Part shown: in pieces, positions 23,740 through 34,302 of the stretch
Numbering within the stretch: the stretch's first letter is position 1
Layout of the letters: every line of letters begins with the position of its first letter
Assembly (NCBI GenBank): GCA_031262465.1
Contig: JAISHQ010000019.1
Span: 1 to 42,194, forward strand
Source of the DNA: Rikenellaceae bacterium
GTDB taxonomy: Bacteria; Bacteroidota; Bacteroidia; Bacteroidales; Rikenellaceae
Length of the DNA: 42,194 bases
Direction of reading: 5' to 3'
Translations under genes and position numbers: made by a program
Notes under the pieces: model-generated
What the model was told of the DNA's origin: nothing
What the model saw: the letters and a program-made list of their open reading frames with translations, nothing else
Databases searched by the model: none

Positions 23740-23795
23740 AAAAAAAGTTTGTATTTTGCCTTGTCCCTCGGCGATTGGTTGTGATTGAGTTAGGG

Positions 23796-24067
23796 CACAA
23801 AAAAGCGTGGGACAGTACCTTTATTCGCTTCTGAGGTCTTAGACTACCTTGTACGCAAAATAACAGAGTAAAGCCCACGCAGGTGGGCGTTTACGCTTTA
23901 CTCTTTGCGTACTTTGAAAGTGTCTAAGTTTCAGAAGCAAGAATGAAAGCTAACGCTTTTATGTGTTTGATGCGCTGGCGGCTATCTTAGAGCCACGTTT
24001 GGCATCGAATGGAGTTTGGGTTACGTTGTATGAGGTGTATTCATAGGCAAGCGGTTTCGGTTATTGA
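23796..24067 (-). ncRNA. Candidate structured small RNA (long rod hairpin), unnamed
   Basis: Downstream of a consensus minus-strand promoter, the transcript would start near 24067. Its 3' half folds into a rod: 23953-23965 with 23796-23808 (12 of 13), then an open bubble, then 23931-23938 with 23827-23834, 23922-23928 with 23838-23844, 23904-23912 with 23851-23859, 23895-23904 with 23865-23874, and a CCCAC/GTGGG tip. The outer stem's 3' strand contains TTTTTT, a possible terminator. The rod-plus-bubble outline recalls 6S RNA, and the bubble strands contain TAnnTTT-like boxes, but no family is claimed. A retron-like layout is another thought, but no reverse transcriptase is present. It could also be the leader of the 215-residue gene. 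Confidence 0.55.
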
Positions 24068-24073
24068 ATTGTA

Positions 24074-24104
24074 CAAATATAAACCATTCTTTTAAAATCA
24101 CAAA
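24074..24104 (-). promoter_or_regulatory. Consensus promoter of the candidate small RNA
   Basis: On the minus strand, TTTG (24104-24101), exactly 19 bp, then TATATTTG (24081-24074) match the Bacteroidota consensus TTTG-N19-TAnnTTTG. It starts 2 bp after the DUF1460 stop. Confidence 0.72.
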
Positions 24105-24105
24105 T

Positions 24106-24969
24106 TTATACCTCAGGCTCTAAGGCTTCGGCGACCATGATGCCGTTCATGGAGCGTTTGCTGGCGAGGTACTCGCCGAGGGTGATTTCGGTGATAACCA
24201 CCTTTTTGTCGGTCGACGAGGCGTGCATAAAGTGGGGTTTGCCGGCCTCGATCACCAAAAAACCGCAATGGGCGATGTCCATGGCCGTGGTGGTCGTGGT
24301 GCCGACGATCAGGCCGTTAGGCAGGGTAGATCCGATGCGATCGACCTCACGCTGAGGAATATAGGCCATCACGCGGCCACTGATTTGGTTCTCTTCGATC
24401 TCCTTGAGCACCGGGATCATCTCGGGGTGAGCCTTCAGCTGACGGTAGTTGTTGGGCTTGGTACTCATGATGTTGACCCGGATCGGATAGGGTTGCCCGC
24501 CATAAGAGGCCGTCAGGTCGCGCACCAGCCCCATCTGTTGGTTGTCGACGATCCAATCGCTGAAATAGTGCAGGCGCGAGGTGAAATCGTGCAGAATACC
24601 GCCCCGAAAGCGCAACAGGCGCAGGTTTTCGCAATAGAACGCGAAATCGGGCAGGCCAGCTTTGATGCAACGAGCCAGCGCAATGGTGGTTTCGACAAAG
24701 GTCACGCAATCCAACTCGCGCAGGTTGACAATCACCTCCTCCGGGTCGCGCACCTCCAACGTGTAATTGACATAAGGCGTGCCCAAAAAATAGCGGCCCG
24801 TTTCGGCGACTAACTCGTTCATCGGCAGGTCGCTTTTGTCGGCAAACGCCTGACAATAAGCCTCGAAAATCTGCACATCTTCGGGCAGGTAATAGACTTT
24901 GGTCGAATCCTGAGCGGGTGCCGCGACGGCGGTAAAAAATGTTAATAACCCGGTTAATAAGTATTTCAT
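24106..24969 (-). CDS. DUF1460 (N-acetylmuramoyl-L-alanine amidase-like) exported protein
   Basis: A 287-residue protein with a signal peptide (MKYLLTGLLTFFTAVAAPAQ). The catalytic-type cysteine is Cys88 in LRELDCVTFVE, followed by LRFRGGILHDFTSRLHYFSDWI and a late His motif (GKPHFMHASS). These mark DUF1460, a papain-like NlpC/P60-related family predicted to cleave peptidoglycan peptides or amides. It acts in the periplasm. Its ATG overlaps the rmuC stop by 4 bp, so it is co-transcribed with rmuC. Its 3' end is duplicated at 21793-22004, outside the AT-rich two-gene island. Confidence 0.86.
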   Translation of the reverse strand: MKYLLTGLLTFFTAVAAPAQDSTKVYYLPEDVQIFEAYCQAFADKSDLPMNELVAETGRYFLGTPYVNYTLEVRDPEEVIVNLRELDCVTFVETTIALARCIKAGLPDFAFYCENLRLLRFRGGILHDFTSRLHYFSDWIVDNQQMGLVRDLTASYGGQPYPIRVNIMSTKPNNYRQLKAHPEMIPVLKEIEENQISGRVMAYIPQREVDRIGSTLPNGLIVGTTTTTAMDIAHCGFLVIEAGKPHFMHASSTDKKVVITEITLGEYLASKRSMNGIMVAEALEPEV

Positions 24970-26291
24970 AAGGTGTCGTTTTCTGTTCTATTTTCTTGAT
25001 CTTCAATTTCTAAGCCATTTTCTTCGCCGTTGTTCGTAACCGGCAGTCGTTTCTTGGCCCGAACGCCGAGCGAGCGAAGTTTTTCCGCCTGCCCGATCAG
25101 GTTGCCGCGACCGTCGCGGAGCTGGCTCATGGCATCGTCGTAAGTGGTTCGGGTGCGGTCGATGCTCTCGCCGATGCGCGCCATGTTTTCGACAAACCCG
25201 GCGAATTTGTCGTAGAGCAGAGCTCCCCGGTCGGCGATCTCCAGCGCGTTGCGGTTTTGGTATTCGCGTTTCCAGAGGTCGTGGATCAGGCGCAACGAGG
25301 TAATTAGGTTGGTCGGGCTTATCAGGAGCACGCCCTTTTCATAGGCGTACTGCCACAGCCCCGGATCGGTCTGAAGAGCAAGCACATAAGCCGGTTCGTT
25401 GGGAATGAACATCATCACAAAATCGAGCGAGGCAATGTGAGCTTGGTAATTTTTTTGCTTCAATTCGTCGACGTGGCGGCGCACCGAGGCCACGTGGCGG
25501 GCGGCCAGCGTGTCGCAGGCGGTGGGGTCGTCCGAGGCGTTGTATTCGAGGTAATCGGTGAGCGAGACTTTGGAGTCGACAACGACCTTGCGCTGGTCGG
25601 GGTAATGGATCACCACATCGGGGATCATCCGGCGACCCTCTTCGCTCTTGAGCGTCTGATTGGCCTCGTCGCGCAGGGTCTCCTGAATGAAATATTCCCG
25701 ATCCTTTTGCAGGCCAGACTGTTCGAGGATATTTTCGAGAATCATTTCGCCCCAATTGCCCTGCACCTTGTTGTTGCTCCGCAAGGCGTTGGTCAGGTTG
25801 TTGGCCTCCTCGCTGATGCGTTGGTTCATCTGCGCCAACTCCTTGACCACGTGGGTCAACGAAAAACGCTCTTTCGACTCCCGGTCATAGGTCTCTTCGA
25901 CCTTTTGGCGAAATTTGTCGAGGTTTTCGCCGAGCGGCTTGAGCAGGTTGCCGATGCTCTCGCGGTTGGTTTCGGTAAAACGTTTCGATTTCTCCTCCAA
26001 AATCCGGTTGGCGACGTTTTCAAACTCCAGCCGCGCCTCCTTTTGGATGCGGGCTATTTCGTCGGTCTGACTCTCTAATTTCTCCCGCAGGGCGCGGTTG
26101 GTGGCCTCCAGCGAGGCATTGGCGCGGGTATGTTCTAAGAGTTTTTCGTTTTTATCGGTGGCCTCTTTCTGCAACTCCTCATTTTGAGTTTGCAGGATGC
26201 GGGTCGAACCACGGAGCATTTGCCGCCCGAAAAAATAGGCGATCGCGATTCCGGCGGCCAGCCCGATAAATAGGTACAGGATAGGGGTCAT
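24966..26291 (-). CDS. rmuC: DNA recombination protein RmuC
   Basis: A 441-residue RmuC-family protein. An N-terminal membrane helix (ILYLFIGLAAGIAIAYFFG) is followed by a long coiled coil (residues about 30-200), then the conserved core: VQGNWGEMILENILEQSGL, IPDVVIHYPDQRKVVVDSKVSLTDYLEY and FVMMFIPNEPAYVLAL. RmuC limits inversions at short inverted repeats in E. coli; the core resembles nuclease folds. That role is notable in a window so rich in inverted repeats, but no link is implied. It is divergent from rpe. Confidence 0.94.
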   Translation of the reverse strand: MTPILYLFIGLAAGIAIAYFFGRQMLRGSTRILQTQNEELQKEATDKNEKLLEHTRANASLEATNRALREKLESQTDEIARIQKEARLEFENVANRILEEKSKRFTETNRESIGNLLKPLGENLDKFRQKVEETYDRESKERFSLTHVVKELAQMNQRISEEANNLTNALRSNNKVQGNWGEMILENILEQSGLQKDREYFIQETLRDEANQTLKSEEGRRMIPDVVIHYPDQRKVVVDSKVSLTDYLEYNASDDPTACDTLAARHVASVRRHVDELKQKNYQAHIASLDFVMMFIPNEPAYVLALQTDPGLWQYAYEKGVLLISPTNLITSLRLIHDLWKREYQNRNALEIADRGALLYDKFAGFVENMARIGESIDRTRTTYDDAMSQLRDGRGNLIGQAEKLRSLGVRAKKRLPVTNNGEENGLEIEDQENRTENDTL

Positions 26292-26360
26292 CGAATTATT
26301 TTCTTACAAATTTAGCGAAACAACCGGAATAAAGGGTTATTTTTGCATAAGAAAACAACA

Positions 26361-26482
26361 GGGGACTTCCAAAAATTCAAAAGACAAGGCTTGCGACCGA
26401 GGCAAAAGCGCAGTGTACTAAACGTACTCGAGCATTTTGCCGAGAGAGCGTAACGCAGTATTTTGGATTTTTCGAAGTTCCC
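26361..26482. repeat. Dispersed ~120-bp palindromic element, copy B
   Basis: The core 26379-26464 is the reverse complement of the core of copy A (12182-12271) with about four differences. Outer arms 26361-26378 and 26465-26482 are complementary at 15 of 18 positions but differ from the arms of copy A. It fills most of the rmuC-rpe intergenic region and ends 18 bp before the rpe ATG. Confidence 0.85.
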
Positions 26483-26500
26483 AACATAAACCCTATAAAA

Positions 26501-27163
26501 ATGACACGCATTATATCGCCTTCCATACTGACCGCCGATTTTGGCCGTCTCTCCGACGAGATCGCTTTGGTAAACCGCAGTGAGGCCCAATGGGTTCATT
26601 GCGATGTGATGGACGGAGTTTTTGTTCCCAACATCTCCTTTGGGTTTCCGGTGGTTCAGGCTGTTCGGGCATTGACCGACAAGAAGCTCGATGTGCACCT
26701 GATGATCGTCGACCCCGACCGCTATATCGCTCGCTTTGCCGAGGCCGGTGCCGGGATGCTCACCGTGCAGGCCGAGGCGTGTGTGCACCTGCACCGCACC
26801 TTGCAGTCGATCCACGAGGCGGGGATGCAGGCCGGTGTGGCACTCAATCCACACACGCCCCTTTCGAGCATCGAGGAGGTGTTGGACGACATCGACATGG
26901 TGCTGATTATGACCGTCAACCCCGGTTTCGGCGGCCAACAGTTCATCCCGCAAAGTTACTCCAAAATCCGCCGCCTGCGCCAAATGATCGACGCGCGAGG
27001 GCTTTCGACGCTGATTCAGGTCGATGGAGGAGTCTCGACGGCCAACGCTGATGAGCTGTACCGGGCAGGGGTCAATGTCTTAGTGGCCGGAAGCGCGATC
27101 TTCTCCAGCGCAGACCCCCAGCAGACCATCCACCAACTGCTCACGGCACAGGCCGGAGAGTAG
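26501..27163 (+). CDS. rpe: Ribulose-phosphate 3-epimerase
   Basis: A 220-residue TIM-barrel enzyme interconverting ribulose 5-phosphate and xylulose 5-phosphate in the pentose phosphate pathway. Diagnostic motifs are ISPSILTADFGRL, VHCDVMDGVFVPNISFG (metal His and Asp), LDVHLMIVDPDRYI, MTVNPGFGGQQFI and IQVDGGVSTANA (second Asp), followed by VLVAGSAIF. Length is normal. It is followed 19 bp later by an ABC-F gene. Confidence 0.96.
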   Translation: MTRIISPSILTADFGRLSDEIALVNRSEAQWVHCDVMDGVFVPNISFGFPVVQAVRALTDKKLDVHLMIVDPDRYIARFAEAGAGMLTVQAEACVHLHRTLQSIHEAGMQAGVALNPHTPLSSIEEVLDDIDMVLIMTVNPGFGGQQFIPQSYSKIRRLRQMIDARGLSTLIQVDGGVSTANADELYRAGVNVLVAGSAIFSSADPQQTIHQLLTAQAGE

Positions 27164-27182
27164 GGCATAGTTAAACTCTAAA

Positions 27183-29141
27183 ATGGTTTCAGTCAACGAC
27201 CTGACGGTAAGTTTCGGCGGATGGGACTTGTTTCGCGACCTTACCTTTATGATAAACCCCCGCGACCGGATCGGTCTGGTGGGGAAAAACGGCGCGGGCA
27301 AATCGACTCTGCTCAAGGTGCTGATCGGCGAACATCCGGCCAGCGGTGGGCAGGTCTCCTGTTCGGCGGATACAACTTTGGGCTACCTGCCTCAGCAGAT
27401 GAAGGTCTTGGACGGCAAAACCGTTCGGCAGGAGACGGCCTCGGCCTTCGAGGAGGTCAACGCGCTGGAGCGGGAGATTGCCCGCTTAGGTGAGGAGTTG
27501 TCCACGCGCACCGATTACGAGAGCGAGGCTTACACCGGCCTGATCCACCGCCTGAACGAGGCCAACGACCGCTTTCAGATTTTGGGCGGAGAGAACCGCG
27601 AGGCCGAAATGGAGAAGACCCTCTTGGGCTTGGGCTTTCAACGGAGCGATTTCGACCGACCCACCCGCGAGTTCAGCGGCGGCTGGCGGATGCGGATCGA
27701 GCTGGCCAAACTGCTCTTGCGCCGCCCGTCGGTCTTCCTGCTCGACGAGCCGACCAACCACTTGGACATCGAGAGCATCCAATGGTTGGAAAATTACCTG
27801 AAGGAGTACCCCGGCGCGGTGGTGCTAATCTCTCACGACCGGGCGTTTTTGGACGTGGTGACCAACCGGACGATCGAGCTCTCGCTGGGACGGATCACCG
27901 ATTACAAAGTGCCTTACTCCAAATACGTTACCCTGCGCGCCGAACGTCGCCAGCAACAACAAGCCGCTTACGACAACCAGCAGAAGCTGATCGAAAAGAC
28001 CGAGGAGTTCATCGAGCGTTTCCGCTATAAGCCGACCAAGTCGAATCAGGTGCAGTCGCGCATCAAGCAGTTGGACAAGCTCGACCGCATTGAGTTGGAG
28101 GAGGAAGACCTCTCGAAGCTCAACATCAAATTTCCGCCCGCGCCGCGCTCCGGGCAGGTGGTGGTCGAAGCCAAAGAGGTCGGCAAGAGTTTCGGCGAGA
28201 AACACATCTTTTCCGGGGCCGATTTTGTGATCGAACGGGGCGAGAAGATCGCCTTAGTGGGTCGCAACGGCGAGGGAAAAACCACCTTTGCGCGCATTGT
28301 GGTGGGCGACACCGAGGCGACCGAGGGGGTGATGCGGATCGGCCACAACGTGCGCATCGGCTATTTTGCCCAGAATCAGGACGACCTGATGGACGGCGAT
28401 GCCACGGTCTTCGACACGCTCGACCGGGTGGCCACGGGCGACATTCGCACCCGCCTGCGCGACATTTTGGCTGCCTTTTTGTTTCGGGGCGAGGAGATCG
28501 ACAAAAAGGTGCGGGTACTCTCGGGCGGCGAACGGTCGCGCTTAGCTATGGCGCGGCTGATGCTCGAACCCTACAACCTGTTGGTACTCGATGAGCCAAC
28601 CAACCACATGGATATGCGGAGCAAGGACATCCTGAAGAGTGCCCTGCTCAAGTACGACGGCACAGTGATCGTCGTCTCCCACGACCGGGAATTTTTGGAC
28701 GGGCTGGTCGACAAGGTGTATGAGTTTCGCGACGGGCAGGTGCGGGAGCATTTGGGTGGTATTTACGACTTTTTGGAGAAGAAGCGCATGGATTCGCTCC
28801 GGGAGTTGGAGCGCAAAAAGGCGGCTGAAAAACCGGCTGAATCTGCCGCCAAAAGCGATGCCGGGCTATCGTCCAAAGAGCAATATCAGGAGAAACAGAA
28901 GCGCGACCGCCTGCTCAAGGCGACCCGCTCCGCGATCGGGGAGATCGAGGGCGAGATCGAACGGTTAGAGGCCGAAATCGCCGTGTGGGACGTCAAACTC
29001 TCCGATCCGGCGGCGCACGGCATCGACCTCTCCGACCCCACGCTCTTTGAGCAGTACAACGGCCTGAAGGCTCGTTTGGCTAAGGCGATGAAGCGGTGGG
29101 AGGAGTTGAATTTTGAATTAGACATTCTGGAGACAACATAG
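27183..29141 (+). CDS. ABC-F family ATP-binding protein (ribosome-associated type)
   Basis: A 652-residue protein with two ABC ATPase domains and no membrane part. Domain 1: Walker A GKNGAGKST (about 34-42), signature FSGGWRMR, Walker B FLLDEPTNHLD. Domain 2: GRNGEGKTT, LSGGERSRLAMARLML, LLVLDEPTNHMD. A linker with KKTEEFIERFRYKPTKSNQVQSR-type residues joins them, and a C-terminal coiled coil follows (ATRSAIGEIEGEIERLEAEI). This is the Uup/EttA-like ABC-F layout; such proteins act on stalled or early-elongating ribosomes. The C-terminal coiled coil favours Uup-type, but assignment within ABC-F is not certain. The following kinase gene starts 4 bp after the stop. Confidence 0.93.
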   Translation: MVSVNDLTVSFGGWDLFRDLTFMINPRDRIGLVGKNGAGKSTLLKVLIGEHPASGGQVSCSADTTLGYLPQQMKVLDGKTVRQETASAFEEVNALEREIARLGEELSTRTDYESEAYTGLIHRLNEANDRFQILGGENREAEMEKTLLGLGFQRSDFDRPTREFSGGWRMRIELAKLLLRRPSVFLLDEPTNHLDIESIQWLENYLKEYPGAVVLISHDRAFLDVVTNRTIELSLGRITDYKVPYSKYVTLRAERRQQQQAAYDNQQKLIEKTEEFIERFRYKPTKSNQVQSRIKQLDKLDRIELEEEDLSKLNIKFPPAPRSGQVVVEAKEVGKSFGEKHIFSGADFVIERGEKIALVGRNGEGKTTFARIVVGDTEATEGVMRIGHNVRIGYFAQNQDDLMDGDATVFDTLDRVATGDIRTRLRDILAAFLFRGEEIDKKVRVLSGGERSRLAMARLMLEPYNLLVLDEPTNHMDMRSKDILKSALLKYDGTVIVVSHDREFLDGLVDKVYEFRDGQVREHLGGIYDFLEKKRMDSLRELERKKAAEKPAESAAKSDAGLSSKEQYQEKQKRDRLLKATRSAIGEIEGEIERLEAEIAVWDVKLSDPAAHGIDLSDPTLFEQYNGLKARLAKAMKRWEELNFELDILETT

Positions 29142-29145
29142 CGTT

Positions 29146-30105
29146 ATGGTACTGAAAATCCTACTGATCGTCACCATCGTCCTGCAGCTGGTCACCGCCG
29201 CGCTGGCCATTCGCTTGGTGTGGATCACCAAGTACAATTCGGCGTGGATGCTCGTCACCGCCGGGCTGACCGCCATGGCCGTGGCGCGGATGATGGAATT
29301 TGCCCGGATGATGGGATGGGATTTTAACCTTTCGCGCGAGGCGACCGCTTGGACGGGCGTGATGATCTCGCTCTGCTTCGCTATCGGGGTGCTGTTGATC
29401 CGCCAAATATTGACCCACATCACGATGACCGAAAACAAACGCCGGGTTTACGAACGCCGCATCTTGGATGCCGTGATCCGCACCGAAGAAAAAGAGCGTC
29501 AGCACTTCTCCAAAGAGTTGCACGACGGCTTGGGGCCGCTGCTCTCTTCGGCCAAAATGTCGGTCTCGGCGCTCGATCGCATGAACACCGACCCCCGGCA
29601 AAAGGAGCTGATCCAAAACACCTATCTGGTTATCGACGAGGCCGTTCGGTCGCTCCGGGAGCTGTCTAACAACATGAATCCCAACGTCTTGACCAATTTC
29701 GGGCTGGTGCGCGCCGTAAACAGTTTTACCAACAAGCTCGCGGCGTTTAGCCCCATCAAAGTCAATTTCAGCACCAACCTCCAAGAGACCCGCTTCGACA
29801 GCGACGTGGAGATTATCCTCTACCGCGTGATTTGCGAGCTGATTAACAACACATTGAAACACGCCAAAGCCCAAACGATCAGCCTTTCGATCCTGCGTGT
29901 GGCCGATGACGAAATAAGTATTATCTTTGAGGACGACGGGATCGGCTTCATCCCCGAACAGGTGCTGAACAACCCGGAGGGCGGCATGGGGATGTCGAAC
30001 ATCGCCTCCCGCATCACCTCGCTCAAGGGCGAGATCGACATCGACAGCGCCCCCGGCCGAGGAACCCACATCCGAATCCGCGCCAAAACGACGACAGACG
30101 ACTGA
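29146..30105 (+). CDS. Membrane sensor histidine kinase (HisKA_3/NarX type)
   Basis: A 319-residue kinase. Two or three N-terminal hydrophobic helices (about 1-25, 33-50, 68-90) are followed by a HisKA_3 dimerisation domain with the phospho-acceptor His126 in ERQHFSKELHDGLGPLLSSAK, and a HATPase domain with VICELINNTLKHAKA (N box), FEDDGIGF (G1) and GMGMSNIASRITSLKGEI (G2). It has no recognisable extracytoplasmic sensor, so it probably senses a membrane or cytoplasmic cue. It is paired with the response regulator 18 bp downstream and follows the ABC-F gene. Confidence 0.94.
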   Translation: MVLKILLIVTIVLQLVTAALAIRLVWITKYNSAWMLVTAGLTAMAVARMMEFARMMGWDFNLSREATAWTGVMISLCFAIGVLLIRQILTHITMTENKRRVYERRILDAVIRTEEKERQHFSKELHDGLGPLLSSAKMSVSALDRMNTDPRQKELIQNTYLVIDEAVRSLRELSNNMNPNVLTNFGLVRAVNSFTNKLAAFSPIKVNFSTNLQETRFDSDVEIILYRVICELINNTLKHAKAQTISLSILRVADDEISIIFEDDGIGFIPEQVLNNPEGGMGMSNIASRITSLKGEIDIDSAPGRGTHIRIRAKTTTDD

Positions 30106-30123
30106 AATTCAGTGTAATAACGA

Positions 30124-30786
30124 ATGACCGACACGCCCCATAAAATCCTCTTGGTCGACGACCACGCCCTCTTTCGCACCGGGTTAAAGAACCTGTTGTC
30201 GCTGGAACCGGGCTTTGTCGTGGTGGGCGAGGCATCGAACGGGCGCGAGGCGTTGCAACGGTTAGAGAACGAGGAACTTCCCGACGTAATCCTGCTCGAC
30301 ATCGCCATGCCACAGATGAACGGCATCGAGGCCGCCGAGGAGATCATGCGTCGCTGGCCGGAGCTGAAAATCGTCACCCTCTCCATGTTCGGCGAGGAGG
30401 AGTACTATTTCAAGATGGTGTCGCTCGGCGTAAAGGCTTTCCTGCTCAAAAATTCGGACATCGGCGAGGTCTTAGAAGCGATTCGCACCGTGGTCGACGG
30501 CGGCACCTATTTCTCGCAGGAATTGCTCTTCAACCTGGTCAGCAACCTGAAAACCTCCAACGACAACCGCTCGGCCACCGACGAGGCGGCAGAACTCTCG
30601 GAGCGCGAGCAGGAAATCCTGCTCGAAATCTGCAAAGGCCTCTCCAACCAGGAGATCGGCGACAAACTCTTCATCTCCAAACGAACGGTCGACAAGCACC
30701 GCGCCAACATCCTCGCCAAAACCAACTGCCGCAACACCGCCAACCTCGTCGTCTACGCCATCAAAAACAACTTGGTTGTCATTTAA
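30124..30786 (+). CDS. NarL/FixJ-type response regulator
   Basis: A 220-residue two-domain regulator. The receiver holds LLVDDHALFRTGL, the phospho-acceptor Asp in DVILLDIAMPQMNGIE, and a lysine in GVKAFLLKNSD. The C-terminal LuxR-type HTH is LSEREQEILLEICKGLSNQEIGDKLFISKRTVDKHRANIL. It is the partner of the kinase just upstream. Its stop lies 14 bp before the branched inverted-repeat block at 30801-31348, which could act as its transcript end. Targets are unknown. Confidence 0.95.
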   Translation: MTDTPHKILLVDDHALFRTGLKNLLSLEPGFVVVGEASNGREALQRLENEELPDVILLDIAMPQMNGIEAAEEIMRRWPELKIVTLSMFGEEEYYFKMVSLGVKAFLLKNSDIGEVLEAIRTVVDGGTYFSQELLFNLVSNLKTSNDNRSATDEAAELSEREQEILLEICKGLSNQEIGDKLFISKRTVDKHRANILAKTNCRNTANLVVYAIKNNLVVI

Positions 30787-30800
30787 AAACCTCTGAATGA

Positions 30801-31348
30801 CGCTTTTAGAAAGCGGCGCAAATCGTCTCTGCTTCAACTGTTCTTAAAGAACCATCGCGGCTTTTTGCAAAAAGCCGCCCCAAAAACTTTTCTGCTTGTG
30901 TTGGCAGGGAGATCATTCCTCCGGAACTTCGTTTTATGCTGTATTCCCCTTTGGCTTTCAAGCGAGCTTGAGCCGGGGAATACAGCATAAAACGCATTCG
31001 CCCACAGGCGAATGTGATCTCCCTGAAAACACATTCTGCAACAGTATATTAAGGACTCAAACATCCTGCAAGATATGGTCTCATTGAGACCCATTTCGTT
31101 TTCCTATTTGTCTGAAGACACGGACAAAACGCAAAGGAGAGTGTGTTTTCAGGGCGAAAACATTCACTCCGCAGGAGGTGAATGCCTCTTGTTTGGAATG
31201 CCCCTGCTCAAACTTGTTTGAAAGCAAGGGGGCATTCCGAACAAGAGGAAAGTTCCCGCAGGGAATTTTCGCCCTGCAAGCCCAAGCACAAAAGTTTTCG
31301 GTGTCGCCTTTTACAAAAGGCGACGATTTGCGCCGCTTTCTAAAAGCG
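30801..31348. other. 548-bp noncoding block of nested inverted repeats (four-way branched structure)
   Basis: A perfect 27-bp inverted repeat closes the block (30801-30827 with 31322-31348). Inside, 30880-30909 pairs with 31272-31301 (25 of 30). Three arms follow. Arm 1: 30905-30915 with 31015-31025, containing a perfect 20-bp stem 30930-30949/30975-30994 and hairpin 30995-31014. Arm 2: 31021-31033 with 31142-31154, with hairpin 31078-31092. Arm 3: 31150-31160 with 31266-31276, containing hairpin 31161-31184 and 20-bp stem 31185-31204/31229-31248. A CAGGG/CCCTG pentamer is shared by neighbouring arms, so the junction could migrate. Separate hairpins sit at 30857-30878 and 31303-31324. No convincing ORF is present. 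Either strand could be transcribed; no promoter was found. It may be a large structured RNA or a cruciform-forming DNA element. Confidence 0.7.
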
Positions 31349-31365
31349 GCAGGCGGAGGCTGAAA

Positions 31366-31406
31366 AACAGAGCGGGCTGTCTCAAGGTGAGACAGCCCGC
31401 TCTGTT
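31366..31406 (-). terminator. Terminator of ppdK
   Basis: A perfect 19-bp stem (31366-31384 with 31388-31406) with a 3-base loop, followed on the minus strand by TTTTTC. It lies 15 bp after the ppdK stop. Confidence 0.9.
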
Positions 31407-31421
31407 GGGTATATGGACGGA

Positions 31422-34151
<2,730 letters not shown>

Positions 34152-34224
34152 AGACCTGTTTATTTGTTTGTTATGTTATTGATTGCTATGATTTTAATTC
34201 GTTTTTAATCTTTTTTCGGGAGGA

Positions 34225-34256
34225 CTAAGGTAACATTATTCTTGCGACAATACAAA
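34225..34256 (-). promoter_or_regulatory. Candidate ppdK promoter
   Basis: Minus strand TTTG (34256-34253), 20-bp spacer, TACCTTAG (34232-34225), one base off TAnnTTTG. The leader would be about 65 bases to the ATG at 34151. Confidence 0.45.
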
Positions 34257-34302
34257 CGTTTCCTGCTTTTTTTCAAGAAGAAGCCCCTCAAAAAGAGGTC
34301 GT

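Noticed and set aside
23796..24067. Retron msr-msd
   Set aside because: Small hairpins followed by a long hairpin fit superficially, but no reverse transcriptase gene is in the window and no paired a1/a2 ends were found.
30834..31363. Short open frames of about 60-86 codons inside the palindromic block, on both strands
   Set aside because: They follow the inverted repeats, have biased Cys/Phe/Arg content and no homology-like motif or start context.
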